Source: Gammaproteobacteria bacterium
Lineage (GTDB): Bacteria > Pseudomonadota > Gammaproteobacteria > Pseudomonadales > Pseudohongiellaceae
Assembly: GCA_003451715.1 (NCBI GenBank)
Contig: DMJN01000124.1
Span: 4,861 to 10,109 of the forward strand
Reading direction: 5' to 3'
Length of the DNA stretch: 5,249 nt
Shown: positions 1 through 5,249 of the stretch, in pieces
Numbering within the stretch: position 1 is the stretch's first letter
How the letters are laid out: every line of letters starts with the position of its first letter
Translations under genes and position numbers: made by a program
Notes under the pieces: generated by a model
The model's input: only the letters and a program-made list of their open reading frames with translations
What the model was told of the DNA's origin: nothing
Database searches by the model: none

Positions 1-48
1 GCGCTGCCACTGACTGTTCTGCCAGGGGAGAGGTACTTCCGGCAGCAT
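1..48 (-). CDS. holB: DNA polymerase III subunit delta' (5' end only)
   Basis: Only the first 16 codons are in the window; the gene continues past the left edge. The ATG at 48-46 is preceded by AAGGA at 60-56, 7 nt away, a good ribosome binding site that overlaps the tmk stop codon. The visible peptide reads MLPEVPLPWQNSQWQR. Its Pro-Trp-Gln followed by a Trp resembles the short N-terminal stretch before the AAA+ ATPase core of gammaproteobacterial HolB. The main support is context: holB directly follows tmk in most Gammaproteobacteria. HolB would be the delta' subunit of the clamp loader, which places the beta sliding clamp on DNA. No catalytic or zinc-binding residues are visible here. The reading frame and start are seen directly; the identity is inferred from synteny plus the short N-terminal similarity. 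Confidence 0.75.
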   Translation of the reverse strand, partial: MLPEVPLPWQNSQWQR

Positions 49-58
49 GTTGGAATCC

Positions 59-709
59 TTAATCATCTTGTTGCAGTAGGCTCAATTTCTCTTCCAGTAT
101 GATCAGCAACTCGCTGCTGACGGCTTCCAGATCCTGAGACGCATCGACGACAATGCAGCGCTCCTGCTCGGCGCTGGCAATATCCAGATAGGCTTGTCTG
201 ACTTTCTCAAAAAATTCCAGCTGCTCTCGCTCGAATCGATCGAGTGCTGCTCTGTTCTGTGCCCGTTGTAATCCGGTTAAGGGGTCAAGATCGAGAATGA
301 TCGTCAGGTCTGGTCGCAGCTCTTCCTGAACCAGAGTCTCGAGTTCCGCTATCTTGCTTCGATCGAGTCCCCGCCCTGCACCCTGATAGGCATAGGTGGC
401 GTCTGTAAATCGATCGCAAATGACCCACTTACCGGCGGCCAGGCTGGGTCTGATAAGTCGGTCCAGGTGTTGCGCCCGGGCGGCGAAGATCAGCAGTAAT
501 TCACTCAATCCCGTCAGGTCTTCATCGTCATTCACCTTAAGTAATAGATCTCGAATTTGTTCTGACCAAATTGTGCCACCTGGCTCTCTTGTGACGATGA
601 AATCTATACCCTGGTCGGCCAGGAATTGCTTGATGGTTTCGATGTTGGTACTTTTACCAACCCCTTCTACACCTTCGATCGTGATGAACAATCCATTTTT
701 ATTTTTCAT
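59..709 (-). CDS. tmk: thymidylate kinase (dTMP kinase)
   Basis: This 216-residue cytoplasmic enzyme phosphorylates dTMP to dTDP with ATP, a step of dTTP synthesis. Its length is normal for the family (E. coli 213). The P-loop GVEGVGKST lies at residues 13-21, and the substrate-binding TREPGGT at 40-46. The Asp-Arg-Phe motif is at 99-101, followed by the TYAYQGAGRG stretch at 105-114. The lid region at about 148-161 is rich in arginine (RAQNR, LDRFER). Basic residues in the lid rather than in the P-loop mark the type II enzymes of Gammaproteobacteria. The ATG at 709 is the only sensible start because the P-loop begins 12 residues later. No clear Shine-Dalgarno sequence precedes it. The mltG stop is only 13 nt upstream, so translational coupling is likely. 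holB follows after 10 nt. Confidence 0.97.
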   Translation of the reverse strand: MKNKNGLFITIEGVEGVGKSTNIETIKQFLADQGIDFIVTREPGGTIWSEQIRDLLLKVNDDEDLTGLSELLLIFAARAQHLDRLIRPSLAAGKWVICDRFTDATYAYQGAGRGLDRSKIAELETLVQEELRPDLTIILDLDPLTGLQRAQNRAALDRFEREQLEFFEKVRQAYLDIASAEQERCIVVDASQDLEAVSSELLIILEEKLSLLQQDD

Positions 710-722
710 GGCTTAGTAGGTT

Positions 723-1814
723 CTACTGTGTCTGGGGTTGTCGTTGGAAACGATCGACAGCCGCATTGTGTTCTTCCAGGGTGCTGGAAAAATAATGGCT
801 GCCATCACCCTTGGCCACAAAATACAAATAGTCCGAAGGCAATGGGTTGAGGCTCGCCGTAATTGAATCGATGCCAGCCAGGGCTATCGGTGTTGGAGGC
901 AAGCCATTAATGCGATAGGTATTATAGGCAGTTGCCAACACCAGGTCCGCCCTTCGCAAATCCCCTGAGTAATCTTCTCCCATCCCATAAATCACCGTAG
1001 GATCCGATTGCAGACGCATACCCTGTTCCAGTCTGCGGACGAAAACTCCAGCGATATGACCGCGCTCGCTTAGGGATGAGGATTCTTTCTCAATAATCGA
1101 CGCCATGGTCAGGGCCTGGTAATTATTGTCATAGGGTAATGCGCCGAGGCGGGCTTGCCAGGCAGTCTCCAACACCTCCCGCAGACGCTGATTGGCTCTG
1201 CGCAATAAATCCAGGTCTGTAGCACCTTTGGTATAAAAGTAGGTATCCGGAAAAAGCATTCCCTCCGGGTTGTCATAATCGAGTTCCATGCGTTTTGCGA
1301 TTTCATCCCGCGGCAGATCCTGCAACTCCAGCACCAACTTGGCACTGCGGCTTATTTCGGCCATTGCCTGTGCAAATGTCCATCCTTCTACGAGGGTTAT
1401 TCTATACTGTACATTGTCACCAGTGACCATCTTATCGAGCAACTCGGCGGGAGTCAGACCAGCCTCCAATCGGTACTCTCCTGTCTGAACGGCATTCGTC
1501 ACTCCACGCCAGCGTGCCAGAGCCACAAACAATTGAGGGTAGTCGAGCAAGCCCTGTGCCTGTAGATCACTCGCGACTCGAGACAGGGAACTCCCGGGCG
1601 CGACCTCATAAATCGAATTACCTGACAAGGCGGGAATGGAAGTATAAAGATACCGGGCACTGACCAATACCGCGATCAACAGTAGCAAGGCTGACACCGT
1701 GCACAGCGTAAGGAATAACCGAAGCTTAGGATTCCCTGGTAGTGTAAAGAGTCTCATGCCTGCGCTGGGTTGCCTGAGGATTGGGGGTCTGTTGAGCAGC
1801 CAACACAGTAGCAT
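723..1814 (-). CDS. mltG: endolytic murein transglycosylase MltG
   Basis: MltG (YceG family) cleaves nascent peptidoglycan strands inside the chain and is thought to act as a terminase of glycan synthesis. It is anchored in the inner membrane with its active domain in the periplasm. The 363-residue product has one hydrophobic segment at about residues 31-53, then a LysM-like N-terminal subdomain (about 68-130), then the catalytic domain. The signature MASIIEKE at 237-244 holds the presumed catalytic Glu242, matching Glu218 of E. coli. Other family blocks are LVEGWT (141-146), MRLQSDPTVIYG (266-277), TAYNTY (295-300), GLPPTPI (304-310) and YLYFVA (329-334). The start is uncertain. The ATG at 1814 has only GGAAA directly before it. 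An in-frame ATG at 1757 (residue 20) would give a shorter cytoplasmic tail, closer to E. coli YceG, but also lacks a good ribosome binding site. Function is secure; the start is not. Confidence 0.95.
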   Translation of the reverse strand: MLLCWLLNRPPILRQPSAGMRLFTLPGNPKLRLFLTLCTVSALLLLIAVLVSARYLYTSIPALSGNSIYEVAPGSSLSRVASDLQAQGLLDYPQLFVALARWRGVTNAVQTGEYRLEAGLTPAELLDKMVTGDNVQYRITLVEGWTFAQAMAEISRSAKLVLELQDLPRDEIAKRMELDYDNPEGMLFPDTYFYTKGATDLDLLRRANQRLREVLETAWQARLGALPYDNNYQALTMASIIEKESSSLSERGHIAGVFVRRLEQGMRLQSDPTVIYGMGEDYSGDLRRADLVLATAYNTYRINGLPPTPIALAGIDSITASLNPLPSDYLYFVAKGDGSHYFSSTLEEHNAAVDRFQRQPQTQ

Positions 1815-1933
1815 TTTCCATAGAACTAATCATCGCTGCGCACTGCTCTACCACACGGGGCTATTCGGTGAATGGGTGATTTAGTCGACAAATGCCTGTG
1901 GATGAATAGCCGGCATCGCACGCAGGGATTGTT

Positions 1934-1972
1934 AAACCTAAGCAGTAGCCGCCTGGTGATTTCCTCAGGTTT
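1934..1972 (-). other. Hairpin just downstream of fabF
   Basis: In the transcript, AAACCUGAG can pair with CUUAGGUUU to give a 9-bp stem with one G-U pair. The arms are at 1972-1964 and 1942-1934, with a 21-nt loop. It starts 5 nt after the fabF stop codon. The sequence after the stem (AACAAU) is not a proper U tract, so a strong intrinsic terminator is unlikely. It may protect the 3' end or mark a processing point between fabF and mltG. The rest of the 163-nt fabF-mltG gap shows no gene and no convincing promoter. Confidence 0.35.
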
Positions 1973-1977
1973 CAGTG

Positions 1978-3219
1978 TCACTCGATCTTCGAGAAGATAA
2001 GACTGCCATTGGTGCCCCCGAAACCGAATGAATTGCTGAGCACGACATTCACCGAACGGTCACGGCTGGTATGGGGAACGTAGTCTAAATCGCAACCTGC
2101 ATCGGGCGTATCCAGATTAATTGTGGGAGAGACAATCTGGTCTCTAAGAGTCAAGACAGAGATGATTGCCTCAGCTGCTCCGGAGGCACCCAGTAAATGT
2201 CCGATCATCGATTTACTGGAACTTACGCAGAGCTTCTTGGCATGCTCACCGAAAACAGTCTTGATAGCCTCGGTCTCTGCAATATCACCGGCCAGGGTCG
2301 AGGTGCCGTGGGCATTGATATAATCAACCGCGGTGGCATCAAAGTTTGCACTGCTCAGTGCATTGCGCATACACAGCGCTGCCCCAGCCCCGCCTTCAGA
2401 AGGTGAGGTCATGTGATAGGCATCCCCACTCATTCCGAATCCAACCAACTCTGCATAGATTTCTGCGCCACGCTGTTTGGCATACTGCATCTCTTCCAGC
2501 ACCATGATGCCGGCGCCGCTACTCAGTACAAATCCGTCTCTGTCTTTGTCCCAGGGACGACTGGCCCTGGTGGGGTCGTCATTACGAGAAGAGAGCGCTC
2601 TGGCAGCGCAAAAACCACCCAGGGCTACCGGCGATGTGGCCATCTCGGCGCCACCAGCCAGCATGACCTCAGCCTGATTATTGCTGATCATGTTGGCAGC
2701 CAGACCGATATTGTGGGTTCCCGTAGTACAGGCTGTAGATACGGCTATGCTGGGGCCCTTCAGACCAAATCTTATAGACAGGTTACCGGCAACCATGTTG
2801 ATGATTGAGCCCGGTATAAAGAAGGGGGACACTTTGCGCGGCCCCCTATCGCGGATCTGCAGGCTGGTCTCTTCGATAGCGGTAAGCCCACCAATACCGG
2901 AACCTATAGCGACACCCGCTCGATCGGCATTCCATTGCGAGTCACCCAGGCCGGAATCGACAAAAGCCTGCACGCCCGCAGCAATACCGTACTGCATGAA
3001 AATGTCCATGCGACGTGCTTCTTTTGCTTCCATATAAGGAGTGCAGTCGAAGTTCTTTACGGAACCACCAAAGCGCGTGCTGAATTTGCTCACGTCGAAA
3101 TGATCGAGTGAAGCGATCCCGCTGCGCCCATTTTTAATTGCTTCCCACGAGCTTGTTACATCGTTACCCACTGGAGAGACCAGTCCCAGGCCGGTAACGG
3201 CAACTCTTCTAGCATTCAA
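1978..3219 (-). CDS. fabF: beta-ketoacyl-ACP synthase II
   Basis: FabF (KAS II) condenses malonyl-ACP with a growing acyl-ACP in the elongation cycle of type II fatty acid synthesis, in the cytoplasm. In E. coli it also controls the temperature-dependent C16:1 to C18:1 elongation. The 413-residue product has the usual length and aligns end to end with E. coli FabF. The catalytic triad is complete: Cys164 in STACTTG, His304 in NAHGTST and His341 in IGHLLG. Lys336 in SSSK and the gating loop NSFGFGGTN (396-404) are also present. The start codon is TTG at 3219-3217, preceded by AGGGG 8 nt away. No in-frame ATG occurs nearby, and the protein begins [11 protein letters not shown] directly as in relatives, so TTG is well supported. 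A terminator-like hairpin separates it from acpP, which suggests that fabF is read by partial read-through. Confidence 0.98.
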   Translation of the reverse strand: MNARRVAVTGLGLVSPVGNDVTSSWEAIKNGRSGIASLDHFDVSKFSTRFGGSVKNFDCTPYMEAKEARRMDIFMQYGIAAGVQAFVDSGLGDSQWNADRAGVAIGSGIGGLTAIEETSLQIRDRGPRKVSPFFIPGSIINMVAGNLSIRFGLKGPSIAVSTACTTGTHNIGLAANMISNNQAEVMLAGGAEMATSPVALGGFCAARALSSRNDDPTRASRPWDKDRDGFVLSSGAGIMVLEEMQYAKQRGAEIYAELVGFGMSGDAYHMTSPSEGGAGAALCMRNALSSANFDATAVDYINAHGTSTLAGDIAETEAIKTVFGEHAKKLCVSSSKSMIGHLLGASGAAEAIISVLTLRDQIVSPTINLDTPDAGCDLDYVPHTSRDRSVNVVLSNSFGFGGTNGSLIFSKIE

Positions 3220-3250
3220 TCTTGTATCCCCTGCAGAAATACCACCGTAC

Positions 3251-3292
3251 TAAATAAACAAAAGCTACTCCAGAGTGCTCCAGAGTAGCTTT
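3251..3292 (-). terminator. Intrinsic terminator or attenuator between acpP and fabF
   Basis: A perfect 10-bp inverted repeat, AAAGCTACTC and GAGTAGCTTT on the transcript strand, flanks a 12-nt loop (3282-3271). It is followed by a U-rich tract read as TGTTTATTTA (3260-3251). It begins 21 nt after the acpP stop and ends 31 nt before the fabF start. The U tract is interrupted by G and A, so termination is probably partial. That would fit the need for far more carrier protein than condensing enzyme. The loop region also contains a 9-nt direct repeat (CTCCAGAGT on the plus strand at 3268 and 3278), which makes the hairpin internally repetitive. Confidence 0.75.
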
Positions 3293-3313
3293 GAGATGTT
3301 CAGTAATTAGCGC

Positions 3314-3547
3314 TTACAGGTGTTGGTTAATATAATCACAGGCTAACTGGACAGTGGTTATTTTTTCGGCCTCCTCATCAGGAATTTCAGTTTCGAATTC
3401 CTCTTCGAGCGCCATGACCAATTCGACGGTATCTAAAGAATCAGCACCTAAATCTTCCACAAATGAAGCAGAAGGTTTTACCTCGTCTTCCTTTACACCA
3501 AGCTGTTCGCAGACAATCTTCTTAACGCGTTCTTCGATGCTACTCAT
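3314..3547 (-). CDS. acpP: acyl carrier protein
   Basis: ACP carries the growing acyl chain as a thioester on a 4'-phosphopantetheine arm and shuttles it between the Fab enzymes. It also supplies acyl groups to lipid A and phospholipid synthesis. The 77-residue acidic product has the normal length and the four-helix ACP pattern. The modified serine is Ser37 in [10 protein letters not shown] (34-43), at the start of the acidic recognition helix that continues with [15 protein letters not shown]. The ATG at 3547 is preceded by AGGAG at 3564-3560, with a rather long 12-nt spacing. Two cysteines, Cys13 and Cys70, stand out because E. coli AcpP has none. A 202-nt gap upstream contains a likely own promoter, and a terminator-like hairpin follows, so acpP may be transcribed partly as a short, abundant mRNA of its own. 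Confidence 0.98.
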   Translation of the reverse strand: MSSIEERVKKIVCEQLGVKEDEVKPSASFVEDLGADSLDTVELVMALEEEFETEIPDEEAEKITTVQLACDYINQHL

Positions 3548-3581
3548 ATTGTTTATTAGCTCCTAATGCTTTGTAATCTAA

Positions 3582-3599
3582 AGGCTTTTTAAGAAGCCT
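3582..3599 (-). other. Hairpin in the acpP leader
   Basis: On the transcript strand AGGCTT pairs with AAGCCT around a 6-nt loop (CTTAAA). It ends 18 nt before the AGGAG ribosome binding site of acpP. Only TTTAGATT follows, so it is a poor terminator. If the promoter at 3650-3678 is real, the hairpin sits in the 5' untranslated region, where it could affect mRNA stability or translation. That role is inference. Confidence 0.35.
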
Positions 3600-3600
3600 C

Positions 3601-3620
3601 TGTGTCACAGTCGTGATACA
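3601..3620 (-). promoter_or_regulatory. Imperfect dyad in the acpP leader (possible operator or RNA hairpin)
   Basis: On the plus strand TGTGTCAC and GTGATACA form 8-nt arms around a 4-nt centre, with 7 of 8 positions complementary. The dyad lies about 23-42 nt downstream of the start point predicted from the promoter at 3650-3678. It could bind a dimeric regulator or fold in the mRNA. It does not match the FadR or CRP consensus as I know them. No regulator can be named. Confidence 0.25.
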
Positions 3621-3649
3621 GCCGGTCAACCGTGTAATTCAGAGACGCG

Positions 3650-3678
3650 ATTTTACCTCTATTTTCCTGAGTTGTAAT
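3650..3678 (-). promoter_or_regulatory. Probable sigma-70 promoter of acpP
   Basis: On the minus strand the -10 box TAAAAT (3655-3650) matches the consensus at 5 of 6 positions. It lies 17 nt after ATTACA (3678-3673), a 4 of 6 match to the -35 box. Just upstream, 3680-3695 is almost entirely A/T and resembles an UP element. Predicted initiation near 3643 gives a leader of about 95 nt before acpP. E. coli acpP also has promoters of its own between fabG and acpP, which supports the reading. No experimental evidence is available here. Confidence 0.55.
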
Positions 3679-3711
3679 GTTTAAATTTGAAAATTCACAG
3701 CAATGCCCATA

Positions 3712-3736
3712 GGCTCCATTTGCTCCTCAGGGAGCC
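3712..3736 (-). other. Two mutually exclusive hairpins downstream of fabG
   Basis: The transcript segment GGCTCC (3736-3731) can pair with GGAGC at 3726-3722, giving a 5-bp stem with a 4-nt loop. It can instead pair with GGAGCC at 3717-3712, giving a 6-bp stem with a 13-nt loop. Both follow the fabG stop by about 13 nt. No U tract follows, so neither looks like an ordinary intrinsic terminator. A role in stabilising the 3' end of the fabDG mRNA or in processing is possible but unproven. Confidence 0.35.
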
Positions 3737-3749
3737 CTCTTCATAGTAT

Positions 3750-4493
3750 TCAGCCCATATACATACCACCGTTCACATGCACCGTTTCGCCAGTAATATA
3801 ACCACCGCTTTCAGACACCAGAAAACCCACCACAGCAGCAATCTCATCGGGCTGTCCGAGGCGCCCCAGGGGAATTTGTGCCAACAGCGCATCAGTCTGC
3901 TGTGCTGGTAATTCGCGGGTCATATCGGTGTCGATGAAGCCAGGAGCTACCGCATTGACCGTGATTCCACGTGAACCGATCTCCTTAGCCAGCGAGCGGG
4001 TAAACCCCTCAATCCCGGCCTTCGAGGCGGAATAATTAGTCTGGCCTGCATTGCCGCTGGAGCCAACTACGGAACTGACATTAACGATTCTGCCCCAGCG
4101 TGCCTTCGTCATCGCCTTGATACAGGCCTTGGTGACGCGGTACATCGAACCGAGATTGGTATCGATAACCGCATTCCACTCTGCTGCTTTCATACGCATC
4201 AGGAGATTATCCCGCGTTATCCCTGCATTGTTCACCAATACAGTGGGTGCACCGAATTCTTCCTGTATGCTTGCCAGGGCAGTTGTTACAGACTCATCGC
4301 TGGAGACATCCACACAGAAGCCTTTTCCCTTGAACTGATGTTCAGCAAGGTAAGCGGATATCGATTCGGCTCCAGCTTCGGTAGTCGCAGTGCCAATTAC
4401 GGTATATCCGAGCTTGCCAAGGGTAGTGGCAATCGCACGGCCAATACCTCGACTCGCTCCAGTAACCAGGGCAATTGCGCCCGTATCACTCAT
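3750..4493 (-). CDS. fabG: 3-oxoacyl-ACP reductase
   Basis: FabG is the NADPH-dependent short-chain dehydrogenase that reduces 3-oxoacyl-ACP to 3-hydroxyacyl-ACP, the first reduction of each elongation cycle; it acts as a cytoplasmic tetramer. The 247-residue product aligns throughout with E. coli FabG. It shows the cofactor motif TGASRGIG at 11-18, NNAG at 88-91 and Asn113 in TNLGS. The catalytic Ser141, Tyr154 and Lys158 are in place (YSASK at 154-158), as is the APGFIDTDMT block at 183-192. The frame also permits a TTG start at 4496. The ATG at 4493 is preferred because AAGGAG (4506-4501) then has an ideal 7-nt spacing. It follows fabD after a gap of about 83 nt that shows no gene or clear promoter, so the two are probably co-transcribed. 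Confidence 0.97.
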   Translation of the reverse strand: MSDTGAIALVTGASRGIGRAIATTLGKLGYTVIGTATTEAGAESISAYLAEHQFKGKGFCVDVSSDESVTTALASIQEEFGAPTVLVNNAGITRDNLLMRMKAAEWNAVIDTNLGSMYRVTKACIKAMTKARWGRIVNVSSVVGSSGNAGQTNYSASKAGIEGFTRSLAKEIGSRGITVNAVAPGFIDTDMTRELPAQQTDALLAQIPLGRLGQPDEIAAVVGFLVSESGGYITGETVHVNGGMYMG

Positions 4494-4576
4494 CAAACAT
4501 CTCCTTCTGGTAGATTAGTATCGACTTGTTTGTGGATTCTTTATCGGCTTAAGCACGAAAGCGGGCAGCTTCTGTA

Positions 4577-5248
4577 TCAGGCGGATATTTCTGCAATGGC
4601 GCTATCAAGGCTTGCCCCATCATCGCTGCCGTAACAGAGCATATCCGGTTCAATCCGTTTAGCCAGACCACAGAGTACCTTTCCAGGGCCACATTCCATT
4701 AATTTCCCTACCCCTAGCTTACTGATCGCTTTTACACAATCTACCCATAAGACAGGTGTATACAATTGTTTTATGAGATTCTTCTTTATCTCTTCGGGAT
4801 CATCACAAATCCCGGCATGGGCATTTTGCACAACCGCAATCTCCGGTTGCATAAATGTTACGGCTGCCAATTCCTGCTGTAGTTTTTCCGCTGCTGGTTT
4901 CATCAGATCACAGTGCGAGGGAACACTTACATTCAGTGCCAGTGCTCGCCTGGCACCCGCCTCTTTGCACAACTGCACAGCCCGTTCAACAGCTTCGGCA
5001 TTGCCGGCGATGACCGTCTGACCCGGGGAATTGAAATTGGCAGCCGAAACTACCCCCATTTCCTCCGCTTCATCACAGATTTCATTGATCTGATAATCCT
5101 CCAGCCCCACGATTGCTGCCATCTTTCCTGTACCTTCGGGTACCGCAGACTGCATGAACCGACCACGATGGAACACCAGCTTAACCGCGTCCTGAAAGCG
5201 CAGGACTCCAGCGCACACCAGAGCAGAATATTCCCCCAGGCTATGTCC
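4577..5248 (-). CDS. fabD: malonyl-CoA:ACP transacylase (5' part missing)
   Basis: FabD transfers malonyl from coenzyme A to acyl carrier protein and so supplies the two-carbon donor for chain elongation. The gene runs off the right edge. The 223 visible residues match E. coli FabD from about residue 90 to the end, so roughly 90 N-terminal residues lie outside. The frame opens with GHSLGEYSALVCAG, which carries the nucleophilic Ser (visible residue 3, E. coli Ser92). Arg28 in HRGRFMQ matches Arg117, which binds the malonyl carboxylate. His112 in VPSHCDLMKPA matches His201, and Gln161 in KQLYTPV matches Gln250. The spacing of these residues is identical to E. coli, so there is no internal gap. 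The GTG at 5218 is an internal valine and not a start. fabG follows, and fabH would be expected upstream. Confidence 0.97.
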   Translation of the reverse strand, partial: GHSLGEYSALVCAGVLRFQDAVKLVFHRGRFMQSAVPEGTGKMAAIVGLEDYQINEICDEAEEMGVVSAANFNSPGQTVIAGNAEAVERAVQLCKEAGARRALALNVSVPSHCDLMKPAAEKLQQELAAVTFMQPEIAVVQNAHAGICDDPEEIKKNLIKQLYTPVLWVDCVKAISKLGVGKLMECGPGKVLCGLAKRIEPDMLCYGSDDGASLDSAIAEISA

Positions 5249-5249
5249 A

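Noticed and set aside
237..756. Five copies of CGATCG within about 520 nt, suggesting a HIP1-like or other dispersed palindrome.
   Set aside because: Most come from Asp-Arg pairs encoded GAT CGA or GAT CGT (residues such as DRF and LDR in Tmk, DRF in MltG). The wider HIP1 octamer GCGATCGC is absent, so codon choice explains them.
1726..1833. A 35-codon minus-strand frame upstream of and overlapping mltG, considered as a pabC remnant or leader peptide.
   Set aside because: It shows no PabC motif, has no ribosome binding site, and is short enough to arise by chance. It is mentioned only as a factor in choosing the mltG start.
1897..1905. TGTGGATGA, an 8 of 9 match to the DnaA box.
   Set aside because: It is a single isolated near-match with no cluster, no A/T-rich unwinding region and no replication-origin gene context.
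2413..2808. A 131-codon open frame on the plus strand.
   Set aside because: It lies wholly antisense to fabF, whose conserved catalytic motifs fix the coding strand. The translation resembles no family I know. The other plus-strand frames opposite tmk, mltG, fabF, fabG and fabD are rejected for the same reason.
3601..3629. TTGACC on the minus strand at 3629-3624 as the -35 box of a second acpP promoter.
   Set aside because: The hexamer 17 nt downstream is GACACA, a poor -10 match, and other spacings are no better.
4577..5218. A complete 213-residue FabD beginning at the GTG at 5218.
   Set aside because: The same frame continues upstream to the window edge and encodes the active-site GHSLGEY motif, so the GTG is an internal valine and the gene is truncated by the window.
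1..5249. A novel system, mobile element, CRISPR array or RNA gene in the window.
   Set aside because: All coding space is taken by well-conserved housekeeping genes in a familiar order. I saw no transposase, phage gene, regular repeat array, tRNA fold or change in base composition.

Overview
The window is a core housekeeping segment read entirely on the minus strand. In transcription order, from the right edge to the left, it holds fabD (5' part cut off by the window edge), fabG, acpP, fabF, mltG, tmk and the first 16 codons of holB. This is the fatty-acid-synthesis cluster joined to the mltG-tmk-holB block that is well known from Gammaproteobacteria; the E. coli order is plsX-fabH-fabD-fabG-acpP-fabF-pabC-mltG-tmk-holB. 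Every protein aligns over its visible length with its E. coli counterpart, and base composition looks intermediate. A gammaproteobacterium is therefore the natural reading. I suspect a free-living lineage outside the Enterobacterales, but the window alone does not fix genus or family.

Right part (about 3550-5249): FabD loads malonyl groups onto acyl carrier protein and FabG reduces the beta-ketoacyl-ACP. A 202-nt gap separates fabG from acpP. It holds hairpins after fabG, a good acpP promoter candidate with an A/T-rich upstream tract, and a leader with two further hairpin-forming elements. Middle (about 1978-3547): acpP encodes the carrier protein. A terminator-like hairpin lies between it and fabF, the elongating condensing enzyme, which starts with TTG. 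This layout suggests that acpP is transcribed more than its neighbours, with only part of the transcripts reading on into fabF.

Left part (1-1977): a 163-nt non-coding gap lies where many relatives carry pabC (aminodeoxychorismate lyase), and no pabC-like reading frame remains there. After it come mltG (membrane-anchored murein endolytic transglycosylase), tmk (dTMP kinase) and holB (DNA polymerase III delta' subunit). These last genes are packed 13 and 10 nt apart, as in an operon.

I found no mobile element, CRISPR array, tRNA, rRNA or sign of recent transfer, and no undescribed system. The points worth a second look are regulatory and local: the acpP/fabF terminator, the acpP leader, the missing pabC, unusual start signals, and two cysteines in the acyl carrier protein.
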